This document shows positions 55,981 to 64,000 of a stretch of 64,000 nt of DNA, piece after piece. Within the stretch, counting starts at the first letter, position 1. The number at the start of each line of letters is the position of its first letter. The stretch comes from Pseudomonas sp. ADAK13. Its GTDB lineage: Bacteria; Pseudomonadota; Gammaproteobacteria; Pseudomonadales; Pseudomonadaceae. The stretch lies in contig NZ_CP052860.1 in NCBI RefSeq assembly GCF_012935715.1, forward strand, positions 682,001 to 746,000, written 5' to 3'. A program made the translations under genes and the position numbers. The notes under the pieces are model-generated. The model saw nothing but the letters and a program-made list of their open reading frames with translations. It was not told where the DNA came from and did not search any database.

Positions 55981-56988
55981 TTACCAGGCCACGCCGAACC
56001 CGGCGGTGTAGCGGGTCTTGCTCAACGCACTCTCCGAGTCGCCACTAATAATGTCGCGCTCTGCCTTGAGGTTGAGGGAGGCCCACTCGGTGACTTTGTA
56101 GCGCAGGCCCATTTCCGCATCCAGGGAATAGTCGGACGGCCCTGCCAACGGTTTGCCCAGCTCGCCATTGGTGAAGAATTCGACGGTCTTGCCCACCAGG
56201 TAGCGGTTGTAGTTCCACTTCATGGCCAGCGAGTAGAAGTTGTCCTTGCCGCCGTCCTGATATTCGTAATCCGTGCGGTTGACCAGCGAACCAAGGGAGA
56301 ACGCCCCCAACTCATCGTCCCAGAATTGATAGCCCGGGCCGGTACCCACGGTGCGCTGGCGGGACAGGTCTTCGACCTTGTCACGCTTGTAGGTCAAGCG
56401 ACCCTGCCAGAACCAGTGTTCGGTGATGAAGCGGTCCAGGTCGTATTCCAGCGCCCAGTTGTCGGTGGTGGTCACGTCGTCCTGAAATTCGCGGTTGTAT
56501 TCGCCCTGGGCGGTATGGCGCCACTGGCCATGGCGGGCAGTGGTCTTGAAGTCGATGTCGTAGTCGTTGGTGTCTTTTTCCGCACGCTTGTAGTCCAGCG
56601 CCATGTCGACATTGCCCTTCCACACCAGGTCTTCGATCACCGGCTTGGGCTTGATGATCTGCTGGATGCTGGCCAGCTCGACGGTCTTCGGCGCCTCGCC
56701 GTTGGCCAGGACGACTTTGCCGTCATCGGCCGCCTGCAGGGACTTGGCCTTCTCACCGGTGTAGGCATCCTGTTTGACCAGCAACTCCTGGTCACTTTCC
56801 AGGGTCTTGACCTGCTTCCAGTCCACCGGGATGGCACCGGCATAGTCGGTCTGGATCAGTAGCTTGCCACCGTCGAAAACCTTGATCTTGCCGGTCAGTC
56901 GGTCACCGTTCTTCAACCAGACGGTATCGGCGAGCAGCGGCGTGGAGGCGCTGAAAACAGCGAGGCACAGCAGGGTTCTGGACAACAT
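55981..56988 (-). CDS. DUF481 outer-membrane-type protein
   Basis: 335 residues. Signal peptide (about 1-20, ending LLA-DTV), an SH3/LysM-like N-terminal part (WLKNGDRLTGKIKVFDGGKL), and a beta-rich C-terminal DUF481 barrel with alternating aromatic residues ending RYTAGFGVAW, typical of outer-membrane barrels (aromatic C-terminus). YdiY-type. Convergent with the SDR gene with a 12-base gap. Function unknown. Confidence 0.85.
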   Translation of the reverse strand: MLSRTLLCLAVFSASTPLLADTVWLKNGDRLTGKIKVFDGGKLLIQTDYAGAIPVDWKQVKTLESDQELLVKQDAYTGEKAKSLQAADDGKVVLANGEAPKTVELASIQQIIKPKPVIEDLVWKGNVDMALDYKRAEKDTNDYDIDFKTTARHGQWRHTAQGEYNREFQDDVTTTDNWALEYDLDRFITEHWFWQGRLTYKRDKVEDLSRQRTVGTGPGYQFWDDELGAFSLGSLVNRTDYEYQDGGKDNFYSLAMKWNYNRYLVGKTVEFFTNGELGKPLAGPSDYSLDAEMGLRYKVTEWASLNLKAERDIISGDSESALSKTRYTAGFGVAW

Positions 56989-57142
56989 AAGCGGATTTGA
57001 GGCTCGAGTTTGGCGAAAAAACGGGCATTATCGGGGCGGATAACTTCTTAGCAAGGACTGACTCGGGTATTTGTATCGAGTTCCGTGCCCGGCGGTACAT
57101 TTGCAGACATTTCCTACGAATAGACGGATATTTTCATCGGAC

Positions 57143-57505
57143 ATGCCCACCGTGAACGAAACGACCGACGCCCCGCAAAGCCCGGCCGAAATGCGCCGCA
57201 CCGTGCTGTACCTGACCCTCGCCCAAGTGCCCGAAGGCTGCGTGATCAGCTACGGGGAGCTGGCGCACCTCGCCGGTTTGGGTCGCGCCGCGCGCTGGGT
57301 GGGCCGCACCCTGAGCCAGTTGCCAGAAGACACCAAACTGCCCTGGCATCGCGTGTTGGGTGCCGGCGGTCGGATAAGTCTGCCGGTGGGCAGTGCCTCG
57401 GGGGACGAGCAACGCGCGCGTTTGCGCGGTGAAGGTGTCAGCATCCTGAACAATCGTGTTGATATTCAGCGTCATGGCTGGCGCCCGGTAGAGCACAGCG
57501 GTTAG
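57143..57505 (+). CDS. atl: alkyltransferase-like protein (Atl, MGMT homologue without cysteine)
   Basis: 120 residues from the ATG at 57143. The MGMT DNA-binding domain is visible, but the PCHR active site is PWHRV here (LPWHRVLGAG near 70-79), so the alkyl acceptor cysteine is replaced by tryptophan. Such ATL proteins bind O6-alkylguanine and hand it to nucleotide excision repair. No Ada fusion. Close upstream of ampG (43 bases). Confidence 0.9.
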   Translation: MPTVNETTDAPQSPAEMRRTVLYLTLAQVPEGCVISYGELAHLAGLGRAARWVGRTLSQLPEDTKLPWHRVLGAGGRISLPVGSASGDEQRARLRGEGVSILNNRVDIQRHGWRPVEHSG

Positions 57506-57548
57506 AGTGCGCGCTTTATTTGCGTAATTCTGAGGCAGACTCCAGCCC

Positions 57549-59081
57549 ATGCCCCGTAAAACCTGGCGCGCCGCGCTCGCCGCCTATGCCAGCCCCTCGA
57601 CGTTAGTGCTGTTGCTGCTCGGCTTTGCTGCCGGCTTGCCTTACATGTTGGTGTTCTCGACGCTCTCGGTGTGGTTGCGTGAGGCCGGTGTGGCCCGCGA
57701 AACCATCGGTTATGCGAGCCTGATCGGCCTGGCCTATGCCTTCAAGTGGGTCTGGTCGCCCTTGCTCGACCAATGGCGCCTGCCGCTGCTCGGCAAGCTC
57801 GGACGTCGTCGTTCCTGGCTGGTACTGTCCCAGACGCTGGTGATCCTCGGATTGATCGGCATGGGGTTCTGCGATCCGCAAAAGCACCTGTCCTGGCTGA
57901 TCGCCATCGCCGTTATCGTTGCCTTCGCTTCCGCCACGCAAGATATCGCCGTAGACGCCTACCGCCTGGAAATCGCCAGCGACAGCCAGCAGGCCGCGCT
58001 GGCCGCCAGCTATATGTCCGGGTATCGCGTGGCCGCCCTGCTGGCCACCGCCGGCGCACTGTTTTTCGCTGAAGGTTTCGGCTCCACCGGGTTCAACTAC
58101 AAGCACTCGGCGTGGGCCGGCACGTATGTACTGTTCGGTGTGCTGATGGTGCCAGCGCTGCTGACCACCCTGTTCATGCGCGAACCCAATGTGCCACTTC
58201 GCACCCAGTTGCAGGCCGGTCGCTACAGTTTTGCGCACCAACTGGTCTCGGTGTTCGTGTTGATCGTGCTGCTGGTGTCGGTGCCGGCGATGTTCACCCA
58301 GCTGTACAACACAGACTTCGCCAGCGTGCTGTTCCACGGCGTCAGCCTGCTGGACTTGCTGCTGGAAGACCGCGCGTTCCTGCGGGCCATCCTCTATATC
58401 ATCCTGACCACCCTGTGCCTGTCGACCATGGGCCGCCGGGGCCTGGCGCCGGTGCTCACGCCGGTCAACGACTTTATCCTGCGCTACCGCTGGCAGGCCT
58501 TCCTGCTGCTGGGGCTGATTGCCACCTATCGCATGTCGGACACGGTGATGGGCGTCATGGCCAACGTGTTCTATATCGACCAGGGTTTTACCAAGGACCA
58601 GATCGCCGGCGTCAGCAAGGTGTTCGGCCTGATCATGACCCTGCTGGGTGCCGGCATGGGCGGACTGCTGATCGTGCGCTTCGGCATCCTGCCGATCCTG
58701 TTTATCGGCGGTATAGCATCGGCCGGTACCAACCTGCTGTTCGTGATGCTCGCCGACATGGGCCCGGACCTGCAGATGCTGATTTTCACCATCTCCCTGG
58801 ATAACTTCAGTTCGGGCATGGCGACCTCGGCGTTTGTTGCGTACTTGTCGAGCCTGACCAACCTGAAGTTCTCCGCCACCCAATACGCCCTGCTCAGCTC
58901 GATCATGTTGCTGCTGCCACGCTTGATCGGAGGGTATTCGGGGGTGATGGTCGAGAAGTTCGGTTATCACAACTTCTTCCTGATCACCTGCCTGCTGGGT
59001 GTGCCGACGCTGATCCTGATTGCCTTGCACTGGTTCCAGGAAAGCCGGCGGATTCGCTTGAACCCCACCAAAGAAGACTGA
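57549..59081 (+). CDS. ampG: AmpG muropeptide permease
   Basis: 510 residues with 12-14 membrane segments. MFS-like: LLLLGFAAGLPYMLVFSTLSVWLREAG in part, KWVWSPLLDQW, ASATQDIAVDAYRLE and TYRMSDTVMGVMANVFYID (in part) match AmpG. Imports GlcNAc-anhydroMurNAc peptides for cell wall recycling and influences beta-lactamase induction. A family-A REPIN follows. Part of the groESL-to-ampG block seen in other pseudomonads, by recollection. Confidence 0.93.
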   Translation: MPRKTWRAALAAYASPSTLVLLLLGFAAGLPYMLVFSTLSVWLREAGVARETIGYASLIGLAYAFKWVWSPLLDQWRLPLLGKLGRRRSWLVLSQTLVILGLIGMGFCDPQKHLSWLIAIAVIVAFASATQDIAVDAYRLEIASDSQQAALAASYMSGYRVAALLATAGALFFAEGFGSTGFNYKHSAWAGTYVLFGVLMVPALLTTLFMREPNVPLRTQLQAGRYSFAHQLVSVFVLIVLLVSVPAMFTQLYNTDFASVLFHGVSLLDLLLEDRAFLRAILYIILTTLCLSTMGRRGLAPVLTPVNDFILRYRWQAFLLLGLIATYRMSDTVMGVMANVFYIDQGFTKDQIAGVSKVFGLIMTLLGAGMGGLLIVRFGILPILFIGGIASAGTNLLFVMLADMGPDLQMLIFTISLDNFSSGMATSAFVAYLSSLTNLKFSATQYALLSSIMLLLPRLIGGYSGVMVEKFGYHNFFLITCLLGVPTLILIALHWFQESRRIRLNPTKED

Positions 59082-59096
59082 AAGTACGCGGTCAAT

Positions 59097-59181
59097 GTGG
59101 GAGCTGGCTTGCCTGCGATGGCATCACCGCGGTGTAACTGACACCCCGTGCCGCCTGCATCGCAGGCAAGCCAGCTCCCAC
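59097..59181. repeat. REPIN-like inverted repeat, family A
   Basis: Arms GTGGGAGCTGGCTTGCCTGC and complement; the loop is related to, though diverged from, those at 33205 and 40711. Between ampG and proS. Confidence 0.9.
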
Positions 59182-59258
59182 AGATGCCTGTACTCCGGCA
59201 GCGACCGCCCGTACAATCAAAAGTCATTTCAAGTCCAAGCAACCGACAACGGCCTACC

Positions 59259-60974
59259 ATGCGCACCAGTCAATATTTGCTCGCCACACAGAAAGAAACG
59301 CCTTCCGACGCGGTCGTGATCAGCCACCAGCTGATGCTGCGCGCCGGCATGATCCGCAAACTGGCCTCGGGCCTGTACACCTGGCTGCCCATGGGCTTGA
59401 AGGTGATGCGCAAGGTCGAAGCCATCGTTCGTGAAGAAATGAACGCCGCCGGCTCTCTGGAAGTGTTGATGCCGAGCACCCAACCGGCTGAGCTGTGGCA
59501 GGAATCCGGGCGCTGGGAAGAGTACGGCCCTGAATTGCTGCGCTTCAAGGATCGTCATGGCCGCGATTTCTGCGCCGGCCCGACCCACGAAGAAGTGATC
59601 ACCGACCTGATGCGCAACGAGTTGAGCAGCTACAAACAGCTGCCCCTCAACCTGTATCAGATCCAGACCAAGTTCCGTGACGAAATCCGCCCACGCTTCG
59701 GTTTGATGCGCGGCCGTGAATTCATCATGAAGGACGCCTATTCGTTCCACGCTGACCAGGCGTCCCTGCAGGTCACCTACGACCGCATGCACACCGCCTA
59801 CTGCAACGTGTTCACCCGCCTGGGCCTGAAGTTCCGCCCGGTTGAAGCGGACAACGGCTCCATCGGCGGCGCCGGCTCCCACGAGTTCCACGTACTGGCC
59901 GAATCCGGCGAAGACGATATCGTGTTCAGCAACGGTTCCGACTACGCGGCGAACATCGAGAAAGCCGAAGCCGTGCCACGGGAAACCTCCCGTCCGGCAC
60001 CAAGCGAAGAGCTGCGCCTGGTGGATACGCCTGAGACCAAGACCATCGCGGCCCTGGTGGAGAAATTCAATCTGCCGATTGAAAAGACCATCAAGACCCT
60101 GATCGTGCACGCCGAGGAAGAAGGCAAGCTGATCGCCCTGGTGATCCGTGGCGACCACGAGCTCAACGAAATCAAGGCCGCCCAGCAGCCAGGCGTTGCC
60201 AGCCCGCTGGTGATGGCCACCGACTCCGAACTGCGCGACGCCATTGGCGCCGGCGCTGGTTCCCTGGGCCCGCTGAACCTGCCGCTGCCGATCATCATCG
60301 ACCGTTCCGTGGAGCTGATGAGCGACTTCGGCATCGGTGCCAACATCGATGACAAGCACTACTTCGGCGTGAACTGGGAACGTGACCTGCCGGTTCCGAC
60401 CGTGGCCGACCTGCGCAACGTGGTTGCAGGCGACCCGAGCCCGGACGGCAAGGGCACCCTGGAAATCAAGCGCGGCATCGAAGTCGGGCACATCTTCCAG
60501 CTGGGCAACAAGTACAGCAAGGCGATGAAGTGCGAAGTGCTGGGCGAGAACGGCAAGCCGATCACCCTGGAAATGGGCTGCTACGGCATTGGTGTTTCCC
60601 GCGTGGTTGCGGCTGCCATCGAGCAGAACAACGACGAGAAAGGGATCATCTGGAGTGACGCCCTGGCGCCGTTCCAGGTCGCCCTGGTACCGCTGCGCTA
60701 CGAAACCGAGCAAGTGCGCGAAGCCACCGACAAGCTGTATGCCGAACTGACGGCTGCCGGTTTTGAAGTGTTGCTGGATGACCGGGACAAGAAGACCAGC
60801 CCGGGCATCAAGTTCGCCGACATGGAACTGATTGGCATCCCGCACCGGATCGTGGTCAGTGACCGCGGCCTGGCCGATGGCAATCTGGAATACAAGAGCC
60901 GGACCGAAGCCGAAGCCCAACCGTTGCCGGTGGCTGACGTGCTGTCTTTCCTTCAGGCGCGTATTCGTCGCTGA
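59259..60974 (+). CDS. proS: prolyl-tRNA synthetase
   Basis: 571 residues from the ATG at 59259 ([15 protein letters not shown]). Class II synthetase with the long bacterial editing domain inserted. The motif 2 region is [26 protein letters not shown] in part; the editing segment at about 235-400 contains [16 protein letters not shown]. The anticodon-binding domain is at the C-terminus. Charges tRNA-Pro in the cytoplasm. Upstream in-frame sequence from 59148 belongs to the REPIN. Confidence 0.97.
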   Translation: MRTSQYLLATQKETPSDAVVISHQLMLRAGMIRKLASGLYTWLPMGLKVMRKVEAIVREEMNAAGSLEVLMPSTQPAELWQESGRWEEYGPELLRFKDRHGRDFCAGPTHEEVITDLMRNELSSYKQLPLNLYQIQTKFRDEIRPRFGLMRGREFIMKDAYSFHADQASLQVTYDRMHTAYCNVFTRLGLKFRPVEADNGSIGGAGSHEFHVLAESGEDDIVFSNGSDYAANIEKAEAVPRETSRPAPSEELRLVDTPETKTIAALVEKFNLPIEKTIKTLIVHAEEEGKLIALVIRGDHELNEIKAAQQPGVASPLVMATDSELRDAIGAGAGSLGPLNLPLPIIIDRSVELMSDFGIGANIDDKHYFGVNWERDLPVPTVADLRNVVAGDPSPDGKGTLEIKRGIEVGHIFQLGNKYSKAMKCEVLGENGKPITLEMGCYGIGVSRVVAAAIEQNNDEKGIIWSDALAPFQVALVPLRYETEQVREATDKLYAELTAAGFEVLLDDRDKKTSPGIKFADMELIGIPHRIVVSDRGLADGNLEYKSRTEAEAQPLPVADVLSFLQARIRR

Positions 60975-60994
60975 AACCCAGATCAAGAGTCGTC

Positions 60995-61948
60995 ATGTTC
61001 AAGCGAAACACCATAGCCCTGGGGGGCGCCACGTTATGTGGCGCCCTGCTGGTCAGCGGCTGCGCCAACCAGATGTCGCAACGCAGCGAGCACGAGGAAC
61101 GCATCGAGCGCAAATTGCTCGATCACAGTCTGCAGATCGATGTAGGCGAGCCCAAAGTGCTGGAGCTGCCGCAACGCCGGGTTCGCATTCATGAGCAAAA
61201 GACCTTTGAGGTCACCGAATTCGAAGTCACCCGTCGTTACGACCGTTACACGCCCTACCAGCCCTGGCGCAAACTCTATGAGATGCCCCTTGGCGCGGTC
61301 GCGCTGGTGGCGGGCGTCGGCGCCAACGTGGCGAATATCTTTGCCCTGGGCAACCTGCCTGCCAGCATGACCCGCGATTGGCTCAGCTACGGCGTGGACG
61401 GGGTCAACCCGTTCATGAACGTGCAGTCCAACGGCCGGGCGCAACAGAACCTGGCGGGTATCGATGAAGTCCAGCGCGACAAGCGCGTGGAGTACTCGAG
61501 CCTGCCCTGGAGCGAGCGCCCGGTGCAGGTGACCGCCGGCAAGCAAACCCATGAGCTGACCACCGACCGCAATGGCGTACTGCGCCTGAACCTGTTGGAC
61601 AGCCCGTTTGCCGAGCAGGACCTGAACCGCATCAGCACCCTGAAGATCAGCGTTGAAGATGCCCAGGACGACGTGCACTCGGACTCATCCCTGGCTATCA
61701 GCAGCACCCTGCGGGGCAAATTGCTCGAAGCTCACGGGTTGATCTACGACGACCTGGAAGACGACGAGGTCAGCGAGTGGGTGCACCGGGTCAAGCGCCT
61801 GTCGGAGCTGGGCCTGGAAGAGGAAGCCAGCGAGCTGGAACAAAGCCTCATTGAGCTGACCCGCAATGATCCTGAGCTACAGCAGGAATTCCTGCAGGCC
61901 TTGACCAAGGACGCGGGGCGTCTGGTGGCGGATCCTGAGGCACGCTGA
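60995..61948 (+). CDS. conserved lipoprotein of unknown function
   Basis: 317 residues. Signal peptide and lipobox (MFKRNTIALGGATLCGALLVSGC) give lipid attachment at cysteine 23. A hydrophobic stretch near 95-115 (LGAVALVAGVGANVANIFALG) follows the beta-rich first part. The C-terminal part is helical and acidic (EDDEVSEWVHRVKRLSELGLEE). Neighbour of proS in other Pseudomonas, by recollection. No known function. Confidence 0.8.
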   Translation: MFKRNTIALGGATLCGALLVSGCANQMSQRSEHEERIERKLLDHSLQIDVGEPKVLELPQRRVRIHEQKTFEVTEFEVTRRYDRYTPYQPWRKLYEMPLGAVALVAGVGANVANIFALGNLPASMTRDWLSYGVDGVNPFMNVQSNGRAQQNLAGIDEVQRDKRVEYSSLPWSERPVQVTAGKQTHELTTDRNGVLRLNLLDSPFAEQDLNRISTLKISVEDAQDDVHSDSSLAISSTLRGKLLEAHGLIYDDLEDDEVSEWVHRVKRLSELGLEEEASELEQSLIELTRNDPELQQEFLQALTKDAGRLVADPEAR

Positions 61949-61955
61949 AGCCTTT

Positions 61956-61989
61956 AAATGTGGAAGCGGGCTTGCTCGCTCCCACATTT
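61956..61989. repeat. REP-type inverted repeat, family D, also possible terminator
   Basis: AAATGTGGAAGCGGGC...GCTCGCTCCCACATTT, one hairpin between convergent lipoprotein and dinB genes. A/T-rich ends may let it stop transcription in both directions. Confidence 0.75.
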
Positions 61990-62001
61990 GGTTTTCGGTT
62001 T

Positions 62002-63060
62002 CTACCAGGGGAATTGGAGCTGCTCGTTGCCGCTGCTCAAATCCAGCAATCGCACGCCGATCCCCAGCAATCGTACCGGCTTGCCGCCACGATTGAACGC
62101 CTGGGTCAGCAACTGCCGGTAACTCTCCAGGTCCCTCCCTGCCCCGGCCTGCTCCAGGGTTGTCTGGGTAAAGTCGTGAAATTTCACTTTGACGAACGGC
62201 TTGCCCGCCCGGTAGCTGCTGTCGATGCGCGCCATGCGCCCGGCCAGGGTTTCCATCAGTTCAGGCAATTTTTCCAGGCAACTGGGCAGATCCGGTAGAT
62301 CCACATCGTAGGTATTTTCCACGCTGATGGACTGCCGGCGGCTGTCGTTCTGCACCACACGGTCATCAATCCCACGGGCCAGGCTCCAAAGACGCTCGCC
62401 GAAGCTGCCAAATTCACGCACCAGCGCCAGCTTGTTCCACTCCCGCAGCTGCAGACAATCCTCAATCCCCAGACGCGCCAGTTTGTCGGCGGTGACCTTG
62501 CCCACGCCGTGGAGCTTTTTCACCGGGAGTGCCGAGACAAAGTCTTCGACCTGATCCGGGGTGATCACAAACAATCCGTTGGGCTTTTTCCAGTCGCTGG
62601 CGATCTTGGCGAGGAACTTGTTCGGCGCCACGCCCGCAGAAACGGTGATGTGCAACTGGTTGGAGACCCGCCGACGAATGTCCTGGGCAATGCGCGTGGC
62701 GCTGCCGCCGAAATGCGGGCTGTCGGAGACGTCCAGGTAGGCTTCGTCCAGGGACAACGGCTCGATCAGGTCGGTGTAGTCGCGAAAGATCGTCTGGATT
62801 TCCTTCGACGCTTCTTTATAGGCGTCCATGCGCGGCTTGACGATGGTCAAGTCCGGGCACAGCTTCAAGGCGTGCCGGGACGACATGGCCGAGCGCACCC
62901 CGTAGGCCCGGGCTTCATAGTTGCAGGTGGCGATCACTCCGCGACGGTCTGCCGAGCCGCCCACCGCCAGAGGCTTTTGCGCCAGGGTCGGGTCGTCGCG
63001 CATCTCGATGGCGGCGTAGAAGCAATCACAGTCGACGTGGATGATTTTGCGCTGCGTCAT
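62002..63060 (-). CDS. dinB: DNA polymerase IV (Y family)
   Basis: 352 residues from the ATG at 63060 (MTQRKIIHVDCDCFYAAIE). Catalytic aspartate D8 and the SLDEAYLDV motif near 104-112, steric gate and helix-hairpin region (GVGKVTADKLARLGI) in place. Translesion synthesis. The C-terminus NEQLQFPW resembles a clamp-binding tail. A LexA box lies 58 bases upstream. Convergent with the lipoprotein gene. Confidence 0.96.
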   Translation of the reverse strand: MTQRKIIHVDCDCFYAAIEMRDDPTLAQKPLAVGGSADRRGVIATCNYEARAYGVRSAMSSRHALKLCPDLTIVKPRMDAYKEASKEIQTIFRDYTDLIEPLSLDEAYLDVSDSPHFGGSATRIAQDIRRRVSNQLHITVSAGVAPNKFLAKIASDWKKPNGLFVITPDQVEDFVSALPVKKLHGVGKVTADKLARLGIEDCLQLREWNKLALVREFGSFGERLWSLARGIDDRVVQNDSRRQSISVENTYDVDLPDLPSCLEKLPELMETLAGRMARIDSSYRAGKPFVKVKFHDFTQTTLEQAGAGRDLESYRQLLTQAFNRGGKPVRLLGIGVRLLDLSSGNEQLQFPW

Positions 63061-63117
63061 ATATAAGGCAGTGGTTTCGGGCAGAAAACGAACAGGTGGG
63101 CAGTATCTCACTCACAC

Positions 63118-63133
63118 CTGTATATAGCACCAG
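63118..63133. promoter_or_regulatory. LexA (SOS) box upstream of dinB
   Basis: CTGTATATAGCACCAG: CTG-N10-CAG with a TATATA core, 58 bases before the dinB start. Confidence 0.8.
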
Positions 63134-63310
63134 TAGTTTGAATCTTCCGCCTAAGCGGTAGGAAAATTCGCAGATGAATTCATTTTCTCAATCGAAAACC
63201 ACCCCCCAATAGAGCTGAAAGCCTCGGCCAGACTGGCCCCGCGGCCTATCAAGGGGTCGCCTTGGAGAGCTAACCGATTGAACCACAAGCGCTTTTCTTT
63301 GAATCAGCGG

Positions 63311-63338
63311 TTGACACACCCGCGTTCCTCTGTAGAAT
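63311..63338 (+). promoter_or_regulatory. promoter of tRNA-fMet copy 1
   Basis: TTGACA at 63311-63316, 16 bases, TAGAAT at 63333-63338; the tRNA begins 13 bases later. Confidence 0.85.
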
Positions 63339-63351
63339 GCCGACACACAGA

Positions 63352-63428
<77 letters not shown>

Positions 63429-63434
63429 AACATC

Positions 63435-63466
63435 AAAAAAGGCTACTCGAAAGAGTGGCCTTTTTT
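63435..63466 (+). terminator. terminator of tRNA-fMet copy 1
   Basis: AAAAAAGGCTACTC, a GAAA loop, then GAGTGGCCTTTTTT. The stem includes a G-T pair. Confidence 0.85.
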
Positions 63467-63593
63467 GTGCCTGTCTGTTTTAGCGCCCTTTTCGATTGTC
63501 TGACAAAAAACCTTTCCCAATCGCGCACTTACCGCTCGTGCGTGACAATTTGACGCTTATTCGCACTTATTTGACCCATCAGCCGATTAACGG

Positions 63594-63621
63594 TTGACAC
63601 CCTGCCGTTGCTCTGTAGAAT
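63594..63621 (+). promoter_or_regulatory. promoter of tRNA-fMet copy 2
   Basis: TTGACA at 63594-63599, 16 bases, TAGAAT at 63616-63621, the same design as for copy 1. Confidence 0.85.
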
Positions 63622-63634
63622 GCCGCCACACAGA

Positions 63635-63711
<77 letters not shown>

Positions 63712-63717
63712 AACATC

Positions 63718-63749
63718 AAAAAAGGCTGCTCGAAAGAGTGGCCTTTTTT
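63718..63749 (+). terminator. terminator of tRNA-fMet copy 2
   Basis: AAAAAAGGCTGCTC, a GAAA loop, then GAGTGGCCTTTTTT; one base differs from the copy 1 terminator. Confidence 0.85.
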
Positions 63750-63991
63750 GTATCTGACGAAAAAGTCCTTTTGAAACAATGGCATGGCATCTTTCATGAA
63801 ACCGTACACGGTTTGTAGAGTCCATCTCATTGCAAGCTATGCTAAGTCTTCAAGCACTGTCCTTCTACGACCAATGGGCGCTGTCGCTGCACTTCGCGAT
63901 ACGCGTTAATATTTGTAATTATTTTGTCCATAGGGATTGGTAACTTGGCTGGATACCTCCATCCTGTCGCGCACAATCCACGAGGTGATTG

Positions 63992-64000
63992 ATGCGCGCC
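63992..64000 (+). CDS. possible start of a gene running off the window
   Basis: ATG at 63992 preceded by GAGGTG five bases away. Only three codons are visible, so no product can be named. The 250 bases before it (63750-63991) show no other convincing gene. Confidence 0.25.

Noticed and set aside
63839..63943. 34-codon open frame (MLSLQALSFYDQ...) near the window end
   Set aside because: No ribosome site and no domain. It could be a remnant, but nothing supports translation.

Overview
The window looks like ordinary chromosome of a Pseudomonas of the fluorescens complex. It is GC-rich and densely coded, and it carries several neighbourhoods typical of the genus: pykA/fumA, the Entner-Doudoroff block edd-glk-gltR-gtrS next to gapA, a heme sigma/anti-sigma/receptor locus next to gapA, colRS, groESL-fxsA-ampG, and proS/dinB. 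Short palindromic intergenic repeats of the REP/REPIN type, common in this group, occur repeatedly. I see no prophage, plasmid, CRISPR array, toxin island, transposase or defence island.

Layout. 1-6306: a six-gene plus-strand cluster (RDD end, SpoIIM-like, DUF4129, DUF4350, MoxR ATPase, DUF58). This conserved membrane-remodelling-type set has no assigned job. 6347-12585: PilZ protein, small lipoprotein, pyruvate kinase, crotonase, ferredoxin reductase and class I fumarase. 12787-17478: a DctB/DctD (MifS/MifR)-type two-component pair followed by the 2-oxoglutarate permease kgtP, which has a sigma-54 promoter and two upstream palindromes. 17542-20998: assorted small metabolic and regulatory genes. 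21177-27979: glucose catabolism (gtrS, gltR, glk, edd / gapA, mgsA), with two HexR-type boxes between the divergent edd and gapA.

28195-33753: heme acquisition (ECF sigma, anti-sigma, TonB transducer, heme oxygenase, DUF454) headed by a strong Fur box. 33876-36574: chemoreceptor and nitroreductase. 36714-40337: an operon of di-heme oxidoreductase, imelysin and DUF1513 with a plausible Fur box. 40341-41186: a large imperfect palindrome with a REPIN in its centre. 41258-47947: the ColRS envelope-stress region, with ColR-like boxes before the methyltransferase/kinase operon and before an LTA-synthase-like gene. 48022-51550: an RstAB-like pair and a secreted GH8 glycanase. 51621-63060: groEL/groES, fxsA, hugZ, an SDR, DUF481, atl, ampG, proS, a lipoprotein and LexA-boxed dinB. 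The window ends with two tandem initiator tRNA genes, each with its own promoter and terminator.

The most interesting signals are regulatory. These are the sigma-54/UAS architecture at kgtP, the ColR-box pair flanking colRS, the paired HexR boxes, the Fur-headed heme locus and the nested palindrome at 40.3-41.2 kb. The best candidate for an undescribed protein system is the SpoIIM/DUF4129/DUF4350/MoxR/DUF58 cluster at the start. All functional calls are by reading the sequence and remembered family knowledge; no database search was run.
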